This document shows positions 15,460-24,110 of a DNA stretch of 64,000 nucleotides, one piece after another; position 1 is the stretch's first letter; each line of letters opens with the position of its first letter. The position numbers were made by a program, and so were the translations under genes. Location: positions 306,695-370,694 of the forward strand of contig DAIDKE010000001.1 of NCBI GenBank assembly GCA_027450165.1, in the 5' to 3' direction. The DNA is from Candidatus Saccharimonadota bacterium (GTDB lineage Bacteria; Patescibacteriota; Saccharimonadia; Saccharimonadales; Saccharimonadaceae). Under the pieces are notes generated by a model. It did no database searches and was not told the origin of the DNA. It saw only the letters and a list, made by a program, of their open reading frames with translations.

Positions 15460-16023
15460 ATGGCTTATTCGCCGACAGATCTGAAAAAAGGCGTTGTCGT
15501 CCAACTGGACGGCAAACCTTACCGTGTCGTTGACTATGCCCAAAAGGTAATGGGCCGCGGCGGCAGCATTGTGAACGTCAAACTGAAGAACCTGATTGAC
15601 GGTTCGGTTATTCCGAAGACTTTTAAGGGTCAGGACAAAATTGATCCAGCCGAAGTAACCAATCAGACCGTGCAGTATTTGTACAACGACGGTCAAGATT
15701 TCTACTTCATGGACCCGGAAACATTTGAGCAGTTCCAGCTGCCAGGTGATGTTGTTGAAAGCGGCGCCAGTTACATGAAAGAAGGCGACAGCCTAGCTTT
15801 GCAGCTGTTTGACGGCCGCGTCATTAACGTTGAGCTACCGAAGAACGTTTATTTAGAAGTGACTTACGCTGAAGACGTTGTCAAAGGCGACACCACCAGT
15901 AGTGTGTTAAAAGATGCCACACTTGAAACCGGTGTTACCGTCAAAGTGCCGGCATTTATCAAAGTTGGCGATGTTATCTCGGTTGATACTTCAACTGGTG
16001 AATATCGCGAACGCAAGAAGTAG
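15460..16023 (+). CDS. efp: Translation elongation factor P
   Basis: A 187-aa EF-P, which relieves ribosome stalling at polyproline. It contains the KOW-like N-domain and two OB domains. The loop that reaches the peptidyl-transferase centre reads KVMGRGGSIVN, so the tip residue that is usually Lys (PGKGGA) is Arg and the preceding Pro is Met. Arg-tip EF-Ps elsewhere can be rhamnosylated by EarP, but no earP is in this window. It starts 7 nt after the rpsR stop. Confidence 0.95.
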   Translation: MAYSPTDLKKGVVVQLDGKPYRVVDYAQKVMGRGGSIVNVKLKNLIDGSVIPKTFKGQDKIDPAEVTNQTVQYLYNDGQDFYFMDPETFEQFQLPGDVVESGASYMKEGDSLALQLFDGRVINVELPKNVYLEVTYAEDVVKGDTTSSVLKDATLETGVTVKVPAFIKVGDVISVDTSTGEYRERKK

Positions 16024-16031
16024 GGCCGATC

Positions 16032-16541
16032 ATGGCAAACAGAGAAGGACGCGAATTTATTCCGGCCTTTTTTGTTGATGTGGTTGAAAAAGGTGAGGTT
16101 TTTCCGAGTGGGGCCGCGCACTGGCCGTTGCATATAACGCTCTTTCCGCCGCTTGAGGCGCCTTATTATCCTTATTACGGCGATAAAATGCGTAGTGTTG
16201 TGAACACGATGGCGCCATTTGACGTCACGTTAAGTGAAGACGAACCCGTCATGTTTGGCCCCAATGAAGATATTCCGGTTAGGCTGATTAATGAAGCGCC
16301 GCGACTCAGAGTGATTCACGATGCGCTAGTTAGAACGCTAGCAAATTTAACGCATGACCCCACTTATCGTCGGCCGTATAATCCGCACATTACCATTCGG
16401 CCCGATATTGATCTTGATCCAGGTAAAAAAATTCACATTGGCGGTTTTTCAATTGTCGAAAAAACAGTTGGTTCAAATGGCGAAATTTGGACAGTGGTTG
16501 ATAAAATTGGTCTGAAAGGAATTGAGGCGGCGCAGCTATGA
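16032..16541 (+). CDS. 2H phosphoesterase (2'-5' RNA ligase superfamily)
   Basis: A 169-aa protein with two HxT motifs, WPLHITLFPP near residue 37 and NPHITIRP near residue 122, the hallmark of 2H phosphoesterases such as LigT/ThpR. These act on 2'-5' or cyclic phosphodiesters in RNA or nucleotides. No other catalytic domain is present. The downstream tlyA ATG overlaps its stop by 4 nt, so the two are coupled. The substrate is unknown. Confidence 0.85.
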   Translation: MANREGREFIPAFFVDVVEKGEVFPSGAAHWPLHITLFPPLEAPYYPYYGDKMRSVVNTMAPFDVTLSEDEPVMFGPNEDIPVRLINEAPRLRVIHDALVRTLANLTHDPTYRRPYNPHITIRPDIDLDPGKKIHIGGFSIVEKTVGSNGEIWTVVDKIGLKGIEAAQL

Positions 16542-17404
16542 AACAGCGACTTGATAAAGAAATGACCGATCGCGGCTTGGTGGCGACGCGTTCGCAAGCC
16601 GAAAGCTGGATTAAGCTTGGCAAGGTTTTGGTCGATGGACAACCGGTGACAAAACCGGGCTTTTTCGTGCGACCCGATTCGGCAATTATTTTAAAGGCCG
16701 AAGAACAGTATGTTAGTCGGGCTGGTTTGAAACTGGCTTCTGTCGCTGAATTACTGAAATTGGATTTTCGCGGCAAGACAGTACTCGATGTCGGTTCATC
16801 GACTGGTGGTTTTACTGATTATTCGCTAAAACACGGCGCTAAAAAAGTTTATGCGGTTGATGTAGGCACCGATCAATTGCACCCGAGTCTACGCGATGAC
16901 CCGCGCATTGAATTGCATGAGAAGACGGATATTCGGGATGTATATACTAAGAACGATGTCCGGAGTATCTATTCAGGGGTACGCTCTTCTCAAAATCTTC
17001 CTCAGGAAGATTTATCGAGCGCTCGGCCGGAATCCGTTATTACAACGGATTCTGCAGCCCCCTTCATAGATACTCCGGACATCGTTCTTATCGATGTTTC
17101 ATTTATTAGCTTGCGCGAGGTTCTGCCGCATATCGCCCATAATCTAGCCGACAGCCACACTCAGATTGCGGCGATGGTGAAACCGCAGTTCGAGGCCGGC
17201 TTCGGCCAGACCAATAATGGCGTGATCAAAAACGACACTCAGCGTCGCCAGATTTTGCGTGATTTTGAGAATTGGGCAAGGAATTATTTTGTGATTCAAG
17301 ACAAGCACGATAGCGATATCGCCGGGGCTAAAGGTAACCGCGAACGATTTTATTTGCTAAAGTTAAAGCGAAATTCAACCACGTCACCTGGTCGCATGAT
17401 ATAG
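16538..17404 (+). CDS. tlyA: TlyA-like rRNA 2'-O-methyltransferase with in-frame palindromic insertion
   Basis: A 288-aa protein. Residues 1-62 are an S4 RNA-binding domain. From about residue 65 a Rossmann methyltransferase begins, with VSRAGLKLA, the SAM motif VLDVGSSTGGFTD, DVGTDQLHP, then IVLIDVSFISLREVLP and AMVKPQFEAG. TlyA methylates 16S/23S rRNA 2'-OH groups. Between DIRDV and PDIVLID, where family members have a short loop, there are about 40 extra residues (about 138-178) encoded by a long inverted repeat with two inner hairpins (see repeat entry). The frame stays open and the flanking motifs are intact, so the protein may still work. The 3' end overlaps ychF on the opposite strand by 55 nt. 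Confidence 0.88.
   Translation: MKQRLDKEMTDRGLVATRSQAESWIKLGKVLVDGQPVTKPGFFVRPDSAIILKAEEQYVSRAGLKLASVAELLKLDFRGKTVLDVGSSTGGFTDYSLKHGAKKVYAVDVGTDQLHPSLRDDPRIELHEKTDIRDVYTKNDVRSIYSGVRSSQNLPQEDLSSARPESVITTDSAAPFIDTPDIVLIDVSFISLREVLPHIAHNLADSHTQIAAMVKPQFEAGFGQTNNGVIKNDTQRRQILRDFENWARNYFVIQDKHDSDIAGAKGNRERFYLLKLKRNSTTSPGRMI
16950..17092. repeat. Cloverleaf-like palindromic element inside tlyA
   Basis: Perfect 25-bp inverted arms (16950-16974 and 17068-17092) enclose 93 nt. The interior holds a 9-bp hairpin AAATCTTCC/GGAAGATTT (16995-17003 with 17007-17015), the palindrome GAGCGCTC near 17019, and a second 9-bp hairpin GAATCCGTT/AACGGATTC (17032-17040 with 17046-17054). The right arm encodes conserved protein sequence (PDIVLI); the left arm is its reverse complement read in frame. 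Confidence 0.9.
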
Positions 17405-18432
17405 TCGCGGCCTTCGGTGCGAACTTTGCCGGCAGCCTTGGCGGCCGTCTCGCTACCGGCCTTCATCAGGTCGTCGAAATCAACAATTTGGGCAGCAATG
17501 AAGCCTTTTTCAAAGTCGGTGTGAATGACGCCAGCAGCCTGCGGGGCGGTGGCTCCTTTTTTGATTGTCCAGGCGCGGACTTCTTTTGGCCCGGCGGTTA
17601 AATAGCTTTGTAGGCCAAGCGTATCGTAGGCGACGCGAGCCAGCTGTACCAAGCCCGACTCCTCAATGTCATAACTTTCAAGCAGTTCTTTGGCGTCGGA
17701 ATCGTTTAGGCCGCGCAATTCTTCTTCGAGTTTGGCACAGACAAAAACGGTTGGTGCCGGGGCAGTGATAGCTCGTAGTTCGGCTAATTTGTCTGGCAGC
17801 TCAAGCGTCATCTCGTCGATATTAAAGAGGTAAATAACTGGTTTTAAAGTCAGCAGCTGCAGAGGTTGAACAACTTTTTTATCAACGTCGGCAACCCTTG
17901 ATAGTGGGATGCCAGATTCTAATTCGTGCAGCAGCCGCTCAAGTTCTTGAACATCGGCCTGAGCCGATGGGTTAGCTTTGACTTCTTTTTGAACCTTTGG
18001 CAGCCGGTTTTCGATCGTTTGGATATCAGCTAACATTAGCTCGGTGTTAATAACATCGATGTCGTTGAATGGGTCGATTTTGTTATCGACGTGCACCACA
18101 TCGTCATCATGAAAGGCCCGCACCACATGAATAACGGCATCACACTCACGAATATTGGCCAAGAATTTGTTGCCCAAACCTTCACCCTTGCTGGCGCCAG
18201 CCACCAAACCGGCAATATCAACAAAGGTAACTGTGGCCGGAATCACTTTCTCGGCTTTATACATGGCCTGTAGTTTGGCTAGCCGTTCGTCCGGCACGGC
18301 CACGATGCCGGTGTTCGGCTCAATGGTCGCGAAAGGGTAGTTGGCGGCCAAAACGCCGTTATTGGTCAATGCATTAAATAATGTGGACTTGCCAACATTC
18401 GGCAAGCCGACGATACCGATACTTAAACTCAT
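17350..18432 (-). CDS. ychF: YchF/OLA1-type nucleotide-binding GTPase family protein
   Basis: A 360-aa protein of the Obg-related YchF family, a ribosome-associated NTPase linked to stress. P-loop GLPNVGKSTLFNAL is at residues about 8-21, switch motifs DIAGLV and GASKGEGLGNKFL follow, and the base-recognition motif is NIDE (NxxE) rather than NKxD, the change that makes YchF prefer ATP. A C-terminal TGS domain ends the protein (AWTIKKGATAPQAAGVIH). The start at 18432 matches a leaderless -10 box 7 nt upstream; the open frame continues further upstream. Its 3' end overlaps tlyA. Confidence 0.95.
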   Translation of the reverse strand: MSLSIGIVGLPNVGKSTLFNALTNNGVLAANYPFATIEPNTGIVAVPDERLAKLQAMYKAEKVIPATVTFVDIAGLVAGASKGEGLGNKFLANIRECDAVIHVVRAFHDDDVVHVDNKIDPFNDIDVINTELMLADIQTIENRLPKVQKEVKANPSAQADVQELERLLHELESGIPLSRVADVDKKVVQPLQLLTLKPVIYLFNIDEMTLELPDKLAELRAITAPAPTVFVCAKLEEELRGLNDSDAKELLESYDIEESGLVQLARVAYDTLGLQSYLTAGPKEVRAWTIKKGATAPQAAGVIHTDFEKGFIAAQIVDFDDLMKAGSETAAKAAGKVRTEGRDYIMRPGDVVEFRFNFSK

Positions 18433-18439
18433 GTTCGTA

Positions 18440-18469
18440 ATTATATAACAGGGGGTATGGTTGACACAA
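18440..18469 (-). promoter_or_regulatory. Leaderless promoter of ychF, overlapping the divergent promoter
   Basis: On the minus strand, TTGTGT (18464-18469), an 18-nt spacer and TATAAT (18440-18445), with 7 nt to the ATG at 18432. Its -35 shares bases with the -35 of the plus-strand promoter at 18461. Confidence 0.75.
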
Positions 18470-18489
18470 ACGGCCAAATATGCTAATGT
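18461..18489 (+). promoter_or_regulatory. Promoter of the 18519 gene
   Basis: TTGACA (18461-18466), a 17-nt spacer and TAATGT (18484-18489). The leader is A-rich (AAAACAAAAAACT) and lacks a Shine-Dalgarno. Confidence 0.7.
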
Positions 18490-18518
18490 TAATTCATAAA
18501 TATTTAAAACAAAAAACT

Positions 18519-18983
18519 ATGTCACCTGAATCCAACACACCACAGCACTTAGAAACCAGCAACATCCCGGCATTACCGGCCGGCTTTGAAATACCACAGC
18601 TGGAGCCGGATAACGAACCGTCGGGTATCCCGCGCGAGGCTTTAGGAATAAGTGCGCAGCCACGGCGCAGTACAGAAAGTTACGGGCGTGAGGTTCAGGG
18701 CAAAGCTCAGGATGCGGCTACGGAGAAGCGTCTTTCATCTAGGCAGCAAATAGGGGTCACTGAGGTGCCGAGCCCACAGGCAGAGGTTACAGTTGTGCGA
18801 ACTGCAGAACAACCACAGGAAATTGCGAAATTAACCAGTTATGCGCTTAGGGCCGCTACAGGATCGGAAGCGTTATTAAATCATGAACCACCACAAAATC
18901 CGGTGATAGGTTATACGCCCGAGACGTATGCCGGTGATCTGTCTTCAAGCGCGCCCAGCAATTTACCGCAGCGCCGACGCTGA
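18519..18983 (+). CDS. Low-complexity, probably disordered protein
   Basis: A 154-aa hydrophilic protein rich in Pro, Gln, Ser, Glu and Ala, with no signal peptide, membrane helix or recognisable domain. It starts MSPESNTPQHLET and ends in a basic PQRRR. The start at 18519 is chosen because the promoter's -10 box lies over the upstream in-frame ATGs. It has an A-rich, SD-less leader like the FHA gene and the surface protein at 58105. It lies just before the secreted protein and pilus genes; no function can be assigned. Confidence 0.6.
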   Translation: MSPESNTPQHLETSNIPALPAGFEIPQLEPDNEPSGIPREALGISAQPRRSTESYGREVQGKAQDAATEKRLSSRQQIGVTEVPSPQAEVTVVRTAEQPQEIAKLTSYALRAATGSEALLNHEPPQNPVIGYTPETYAGDLSSSAPSNLPQRRR

Positions 18984-19025
18984 TATCTGTTCATTACGCT
19001 TGTGTTTGCGGGGCCATCCATTTAG

Positions 19026-19031
19026 TATAGA
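19026..19031 (+). promoter_or_regulatory. -10 box of a leaderless promoter
   Basis: TATAGA lies 6 nt before the ATG at 19038. No Shine-Dalgarno is present. Confidence 0.55.
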
Positions 19032-19037
19032 AACAGG

Positions 19038-21329
19038 ATGGCGTCGCATTTATTTTCTTCTCATAAACTAAGGCATCGTATAGTTCTTTCAGGTAGTTTT
19101 GTAGCCAGTATTTTGATTACCGGTGTTTTGTTGACGACGTGGTTACCGCAAATTGTAGGGGCTTCTGGTATTGGTACTGGTGGTGGATCTGGAGCGGGAA
19201 CATCAAACTGTTCGAACAACGGTGCCTTTTCTCAATACTGCGGCTGGGGCTGGGTGGACTATCCGCTGACAGCTTTTAGCGGTCCAACCTATAACGGTAG
19301 GCTACATTGGCAGTTCAAGAACCCGAGCGGTTCACCGTTTAATGTTAGTTATTGGGGGACCCTACCGGGCAATAGCAGTGCTAATATCAGCAGTACATGT
19401 TCCGGTGCTGGTGCTACCGGCGTAATGGTTTTTGTATACGGTAATTATAAGGGCTATACTTTGGGCTATAAATACCAAGGGCTGCCCGCCAATAGTCCTG
19501 GAGCACTACCTCCCGGGACTACTGTAGATGGAACCGGTACTGCGGTGTCTCTGGGCACAGCAAAGAGTGATTACGATAGTCTTCCTTCAAGTCTAAAATC
19601 CGGCTATACATGGGGAAGTAACGTTGCTTGGTTTTGTTGGGACTTCTCAGACTACAGCCTCTCCGGCTCTAGCTCGACCAATATAACTTCTGGCTCGCCC
19701 GGACAAACAATCTACTGGACGCATCAATTAATTAATAATGGGCCAACGGCCACAACTCAGTCGACTTATAGCAATTTAGGTATGAGCGGTTTCACTAATG
19801 GCTGGGGGACGGGGCTGGGTGGCGGCTGGGTCGGCGCTGGTGCTGGTAAGGGCGTCATACGTACAATAACCGATTATGCGACATATACTATCACGTCGGC
19901 GGATGTTGGCAATACACTTTGCCAGTGGGTGCAATATGATCCTCAGGGCTCAAGTGGGGCTCGCAATGGGCGGGGAAATCATGCATGTGTTGACGTACCA
20001 TATAATTACAACCTAAACCCATCCGTTAGTCTGTCGAAGACAACCGCCTCGGTTGGTGATTCGGTCTATGTTGCTCCAACAGTTAATAATACCGGGGCTA
20101 CAAAAAGCAACCAAACAAATTGGAGCTTGATCACTTTTACGGTCGCGCCCGGTGGATTAGTGCCTGGTGGCGGTACCGGTAGCCAACCTCCGACTTCTGT
20201 ATACCCCGGGTCTACTACTGTATCTAGTGGCGGCAATGCAGTTTTTAATACCGGTAATACAAGTGTTAGTGCTGGTAATCAAACTGTTCCAGATAGGCCT
20301 GTTGGCTCGCGTGTTTGTTGGGTGTTATCGGTCCAACCATACAGCCAGACAACGACCGACTGGCGTTACAGTACGCCTATGTGCCTAGTAATATCTAAAT
20401 CACCGCGCATTCAAGTATGGGGAAGCGATCTTTGGGTCGGCGCGGGTGGCTTGGCGGCTAATGTGGTCACCTCTTTAACCTGGCGCGGCAGCGATAATAG
20501 TACCTTTGGCAGCTGGGCAGAGTATGCCATTGCAGCTTCGGGTACTTCGAAGACTATGGCGTCTGGGTCAGCCTTGAATAACGGAACCGCCGGCTCACCT
20601 TGGTCGGGCACAAATTGTAATGTTGTTCAGGAGACTTTTACCAATGCTGGCTCGAGCGGCTGTGGAGGGTCTACGACGGTTGGTGGATACAACACCCTCA
20701 GCGCTTTGCCGGACGTATCGGTATCGTTTAAGCCGACGGCGAGCCTGCCTGCCAGCAGCGCCGCCAACCCAATTGATGTGAATGCGCTGACAACGGGCGT
20801 TTATAGCGGTTCGGGGGCGATTTATTTGAAGCCGACTACACTAGGTACTGGTAAATGGGTAGTTATTAATGCGCCGGGGGCTATAGTCAATATAGTCGGT
20901 AGCGGTCAGCTGGCATATACACCGGCGACTTTGTCTTCGACGGCGGATATACCGCAACTGGTAATTATTGCCAATACGATCAATATTGCTGGCGGCGTGA
21001 CCCAAGTTGATGCCTGGTTGGTGGCCCGACCGACCGGTAGCAACTCGGCAGCACCAAACGGCTCAATTTATACCTGTAGTGACGTTAACGGGAATGCTAA
21101 TTTGCTCAACTCAAACACCTGTAATCAACAGCTTATCGTTAATGGGCCAGTTTCGGCGCAGCACTTGTTCTTATATCGAACGGCTGGTGCCGGTACGGGC
21201 AGCGACATTGGTACGCCGGGCGAGGTGTTTAACCTGCGACCAGATGCTTACATGTGGGCTTATCAGCGAGCAAGTTCAGCCGATCAGGTGAGCACCATGC
21301 AAACCAAAGAGCTTCCGCCGCGGTTTTAG
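19038..21329 (+). CDS. Large secreted surface protein with CPR-type ELPPRF C-terminus
   Basis: A 763-aa protein with an N-terminal signal/anchor helix (about residues 17-42). The body is rich in Gly, Ser, Thr, Asn, Tyr and Trp, the composition of adhesins. One segment near residue 325 (NPSVSLSKTTASVGDSV onward) resembles a beta-sandwich DUF11-like repeat. The last roughly 150 residues contain IVIIANTINIAGGVTQVDAWLVA, CNQQLIVNGPV, and the end RPDAYMWAYQ with terminal ELPPRF. I recognise this end as common in Saccharibacteria surface proteins. It directly precedes pilM, so a role in pilus-linked adhesion is likely but inferred. Confidence 0.75.
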   Translation: MASHLFSSHKLRHRIVLSGSFVASILITGVLLTTWLPQIVGASGIGTGGGSGAGTSNCSNNGAFSQYCGWGWVDYPLTAFSGPTYNGRLHWQFKNPSGSPFNVSYWGTLPGNSSANISSTCSGAGATGVMVFVYGNYKGYTLGYKYQGLPANSPGALPPGTTVDGTGTAVSLGTAKSDYDSLPSSLKSGYTWGSNVAWFCWDFSDYSLSGSSSTNITSGSPGQTIYWTHQLINNGPTATTQSTYSNLGMSGFTNGWGTGLGGGWVGAGAGKGVIRTITDYATYTITSADVGNTLCQWVQYDPQGSSGARNGRGNHACVDVPYNYNLNPSVSLSKTTASVGDSVYVAPTVNNTGATKSNQTNWSLITFTVAPGGLVPGGGTGSQPPTSVYPGSTTVSSGGNAVFNTGNTSVSAGNQTVPDRPVGSRVCWVLSVQPYSQTTTDWRYSTPMCLVISKSPRIQVWGSDLWVGAGGLAANVVTSLTWRGSDNSTFGSWAEYAIAASGTSKTMASGSALNNGTAGSPWSGTNCNVVQETFTNAGSSGCGGSTTVGGYNTLSALPDVSVSFKPTASLPASSAANPIDVNALTTGVYSGSGAIYLKPTTLGTGKWVVINAPGAIVNIVGSGQLAYTPATLSSTADIPQLVIIANTINIAGGVTQVDAWLVARPTGSNSAAPNGSIYTCSDVNGNANLLNSNTCNQQLIVNGPVSAQHLFLYRTAGAGTGSDIGTPGEVFNLRPDAYMWAYQRASSADQVSTMQTKELPPRF

Positions 21330-21339
21330 AGTAAACTCC

Positions 21340-21369
21340 TTGCTTTTAGCGCTTACGCTTTTGTATAAT
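21340..21369 (+). promoter_or_regulatory. Promoter of the pilM operon (near-leaderless)
   Basis: TTGCTT (21340-21345), an 18-nt spacer and TATAAT (21364-21369), then 9 nt to the ATG at 21379. Upstream in-frame ATGs lie in or before the promoter and are rejected. Confidence 0.8.
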
Positions 21370-21378
21370 GGTGGCAAT

Positions 21379-22428
21379 ATGGCATTCATAAAAGGCGTGG
21401 GCAATTTCTTCGCACTAGACATCGGAACGACCGCCGTTAGGGTAGTTCAACTTTCGCCTGCCGGTCCGGGTGTTTGGAATCTACAGCACTTTGGTTATGT
21501 GCCTGTTGATGAGCGAACCAGCACCAGCAACTCGGCTGAAAGCATGCACCGCTTGGGTGAGATAATTATGACGGCCGTTGGTCAGAGTGGTATTAAAGAG
21601 AAAAATGTCGTGATTGGTATGCCTTCGAGCAAGACCTTTACTACTGTTGTTGAAGTGCCGATGATGAATGAGGCCGAGCTAAAGAGCACGATTAAGTACC
21701 AGGCCGACCAATACATTCCAATGGCTATCAATGAGGCCAAGGTGGACTGGGCGCCACTTGGTATTTCGCTGCACGATACCAAGCAACAAGAGGTTTTGAT
21801 TGCTAGTACGGCCAATAACTACGCCGAAGAGCGGCTTGAGTTTATCGAGAGCTTGGGCCTTAACGTTATTGCGGCCGAGCCAGATCCGATCGCTATGATT
21901 CGGGCGTTGTTGCCAACCGGCGTCAGTGATGCACGCTTGATTATCGATATGGGCGAACAGTCGAGTGATATAGCGATCACTTACGGCGACACTCCTAGAT
22001 TGGTGCGTACCATCCCAACCGGCATTCGCTCACTTGTTAAGGCGGCTGTCCAGAACTTAAACGTCCAAGATGACCAAGCACGGCAATTTATTATTAAATT
22101 CGGTTTGGCGCCAGATAGGCTCGAAGGTCAGGTTTACCGGGCAATTGAGTCGACGCTTGATGCTTTTGCGGCTGAAATAACGAAGTCAATCAAATTCTTC
22201 CAGACACGTTACCCGAATACGCCGGTGAGTAATATTATGCTATCTGGTTATTCAGCGGTTGTACCGCAATTTGGTGATTATGTCACGGCAAAGACCGGTG
22301 TAGCCTCAACGTTGGCTAACCCATGGCAAAAAGTTCGAGTTTCGCAGGCCGATCAGCAACAGCTGATGTCGGTGGCGGCTGAATTTGCCACCGTCATTGG
22401 TTTAGCCGAAAGGGAGAACAAGCTATGA
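21379..22428 (+). CDS. pilM: Type IV pilus assembly protein PilM
   Basis: A 349-aa actin-like cytoplasmic ATPase of the FtsA/PilM fold. The nucleotide-binding motifs are FALDIGTTAVRVV near residue 10, the phosphate-2 region LIIDMGEQSSDIAI near residue 193, and the adenosine motif IMLSGYSAVVP near residue 292. PilM binds the cytoplasmic tail of PilN and organises the pilus alignment complex. First gene of pilM-N-O-small-B-T-C; pilN overlaps its stop by 4 nt. Confidence 0.92.
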   Translation: MAFIKGVGNFFALDIGTTAVRVVQLSPAGPGVWNLQHFGYVPVDERTSTSNSAESMHRLGEIIMTAVGQSGIKEKNVVIGMPSSKTFTTVVEVPMMNEAELKSTIKYQADQYIPMAINEAKVDWAPLGISLHDTKQQEVLIASTANNYAEERLEFIESLGLNVIAAEPDPIAMIRALLPTGVSDARLIIDMGEQSSDIAITYGDTPRLVRTIPTGIRSLVKAAVQNLNVQDDQARQFIIKFGLAPDRLEGQVYRAIESTLDAFAAEITKSIKFFQTRYPNTPVSNIMLSGYSAVVPQFGDYVTAKTGVASTLANPWQKVRVSQADQQQLMSVAAEFATVIGLAERENKL

Positions 22429-23168
22429 TTGAAATCAATCTTGTCCCTGACGTTAAACAAGAGTTCATTCGCGCTCAGCGAGCGCGCGCCCAGGTTATTT
22501 CTTGGTCAATCCTTGTGGGCGTGATCGCGGTGGGCGTTGTCGTCGTCTTGGCGGTTTATGTTTTTGGTGTTCAATTTGGCCGCAGTGTCTACGCCGATAG
22601 CCAGATTGATAGCAAATACAAAACTCTTTCCCAGACAACTGATCTATCGAAATTATTGACTATGCAAAACCAGCTCTCAAAGATTACCCAGCTGCACGAC
22701 GCCTCGCCGGAAACGTCACGAATTTTTGATACTTTAACTTCAATCATTCCTCCGGCACCAAATGACATTCAGATTTCGGATTTAGTGGTTGATAACACCG
22801 TTGGCAGCTTTACCTTTACGGGAGTTGCTCCAAGTGGCTATGCCGCCCTAGAGACATTTAAAAAGACTCTAGGAAATAGCGTTGTCCAATATATCCCAGC
22901 TTCAGATGGTTCGTCGCAGTCGGCGCAGCCAGAGACGGTACCGCTAGCTAGCCAAATTAGTCTTAGTAACGTGCATTACGGCTTGGACGCCAATAATAAT
23001 CGCGTTTTAACGTTCTCGATGAGCTTTAATTACGCTCCGCAGTTGTTCGATAACACTCTTGGCAACGTTCACATAGTCATTAAGGATATCGGCAACAACA
23101 CCGACTCATACATAGGTGTTCCAAAGAGTCTATTTACCCAAACGCCAAGTAGCGCGGGGAGTCAATAA
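22425..23168 (+). CDS. pilN: Type IV pilus assembly protein PilN
   Basis: A 247-aa bitopic protein. The cytoplasmic start MIEINLVPDVKQE contains the INLVP motif that docks into PilM. One transmembrane helix spans residues about 23-47, followed by a coiled and then a ferredoxin-like periplasmic-type domain. Here it would project outside the single membrane of a monoderm-like cell. It overlaps pilM by 4 nt. Confidence 0.88.
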   Translation: MIEINLVPDVKQEFIRAQRARAQVISWSILVGVIAVGVVVVLAVYVFGVQFGRSVYADSQIDSKYKTLSQTTDLSKLLTMQNQLSKITQLHDASPETSRIFDTLTSIIPPAPNDIQISDLVVDNTVGSFTFTGVAPSGYAALETFKKTLGNSVVQYIPASDGSSQSAQPETVPLASQISLSNVHYGLDANNNRVLTFSMSFNYAPQLFDNTLGNVHIVIKDIGNNTDSYIGVPKSLFTQTPSSAGSQ

Positions 23169-23169
23169 G

Positions 23170-23865
23170 ATGCAAGCTAACAGTAATAGTCCAGCACTAC
23201 GTAAGCGAACCCAAATTAGCAGGGCAAATCGCACGATGTTTGTCTGGGTTGCCGGAGCTTCGGTCGTGGTTGGTTTTGCGGTTGTGATATCTATTTTCCT
23301 GTGGCAAAAATTAGTTTTTAACGAAAAAGTTTTGGCGCAGAAAGACGTCACGATCAACAATTTAACGCTCGATAACAACAACGTGAAACAACTCAAAGAT
23401 AACGTTCGGGCGCTTGACGCCAACCAGGCTCTAGCGAGTGTCAAAGCCAATCCAACCGACCAAGCTTTGCAGGTGGTGCTCGATGCCCTGCCATCTTCGG
23501 CTAACTCTTTGGCGTTTGGTGCATCTTTACAGCAGAAACTATTGGCCGGTATTGACGGTCTAACGGTCAACTCGATTCAGGTTGATCCAGTGCCTGGAGC
23601 AGAGACACTATCTGGTTCGACCGATACTTCAAGCGGGGCTGTTGGTAGTGGTGATGCATCTCAAAACGCAATTACCTTTACGATGCAGGTCAATGGATCG
23701 CAGGACGTGCTTAAACAGGTTCTGCAGCGACTTGAAGCGTCGATTCGCACGGTGCATGTCGACACTATTCATATCGAGAACATTACTCAAATGACAGTTA
23801 GTGGCGAGGTTTACTATGAGCCGGCGGTTAACTTAACGCTTCAGAGCAAGGTGGTGCGACCATGA
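23170..23865 (+). CDS. pilO: PilO-like type IV pilus protein
   Basis: A 231-aa protein with one transmembrane helix (about residues 22-45), a coiled-coil stretch rich in Asn, Lys and Leu, and a C-terminal alpha/beta domain with two strands (ITFTMQVNGSQDVLKQVL). This is the PilO pattern, the PilN partner. The start at 23170 follows the pilN stop closely; the longer open frame upstream runs inside pilN. It overlaps the next small gene by 4 nt. Confidence 0.82.
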   Translation: MQANSNSPALRKRTQISRANRTMFVWVAGASVVVGFAVVISIFLWQKLVFNEKVLAQKDVTINNLTLDNNNVKQLKDNVRALDANQALASVKANPTDQALQVVLDALPSSANSLAFGASLQQKLLAGIDGLTVNSIQVDPVPGAETLSGSTDTSSGAVGSGDASQNAITFTMQVNGSQDVLKQVLQRLEASIRTVHVDTIHIENITQMTVSGEVYYEPAVNLTLQSKVVRP

Positions 23866-24104
23866 AAAAGAGTGAAATCGCTATGATTATTCTTATTGCA
23901 TCGGTCAGCGTTATGATTGCTTATTTTGTTGGTAACAGTCTATTTGGCAAGATGACCAGTGCTGGTGAAAAAGTGAAAACGATCCAAACCTTTTCGGCTA
24001 ATGTTGATGCGCCTGACAGTAACTCACCAATCTTTAAACAGGGTAATATTAACCCGACGGTTCAGATTGAAGTGACGAGTCCAAATAACTCTAATGGGAA
24101 TTAA
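23862..24104 (+). CDS. Small single-pass membrane protein of the pilus operon
   Basis: An 80-aa protein with one N-terminal transmembrane helix (about residues 7-27), then a polar stretch ending in VQIEVTSPNNSNGN. It sits between pilO and pilB, where diderms have the lipoprotein PilP, but no lipobox or PilP fold is visible. It overlaps pilO by 4 nt, so it is translated with the operon. Role unknown. Confidence 0.7.
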   Translation: MKKSEIAMIILIASVSVMIAYFVGNSLFGKMTSAGEKVKTIQTFSANVDAPDSNSPIFKQGNINPTVQIEVTSPNNSNGN

Positions 24105-24110
24105 ACCGTC

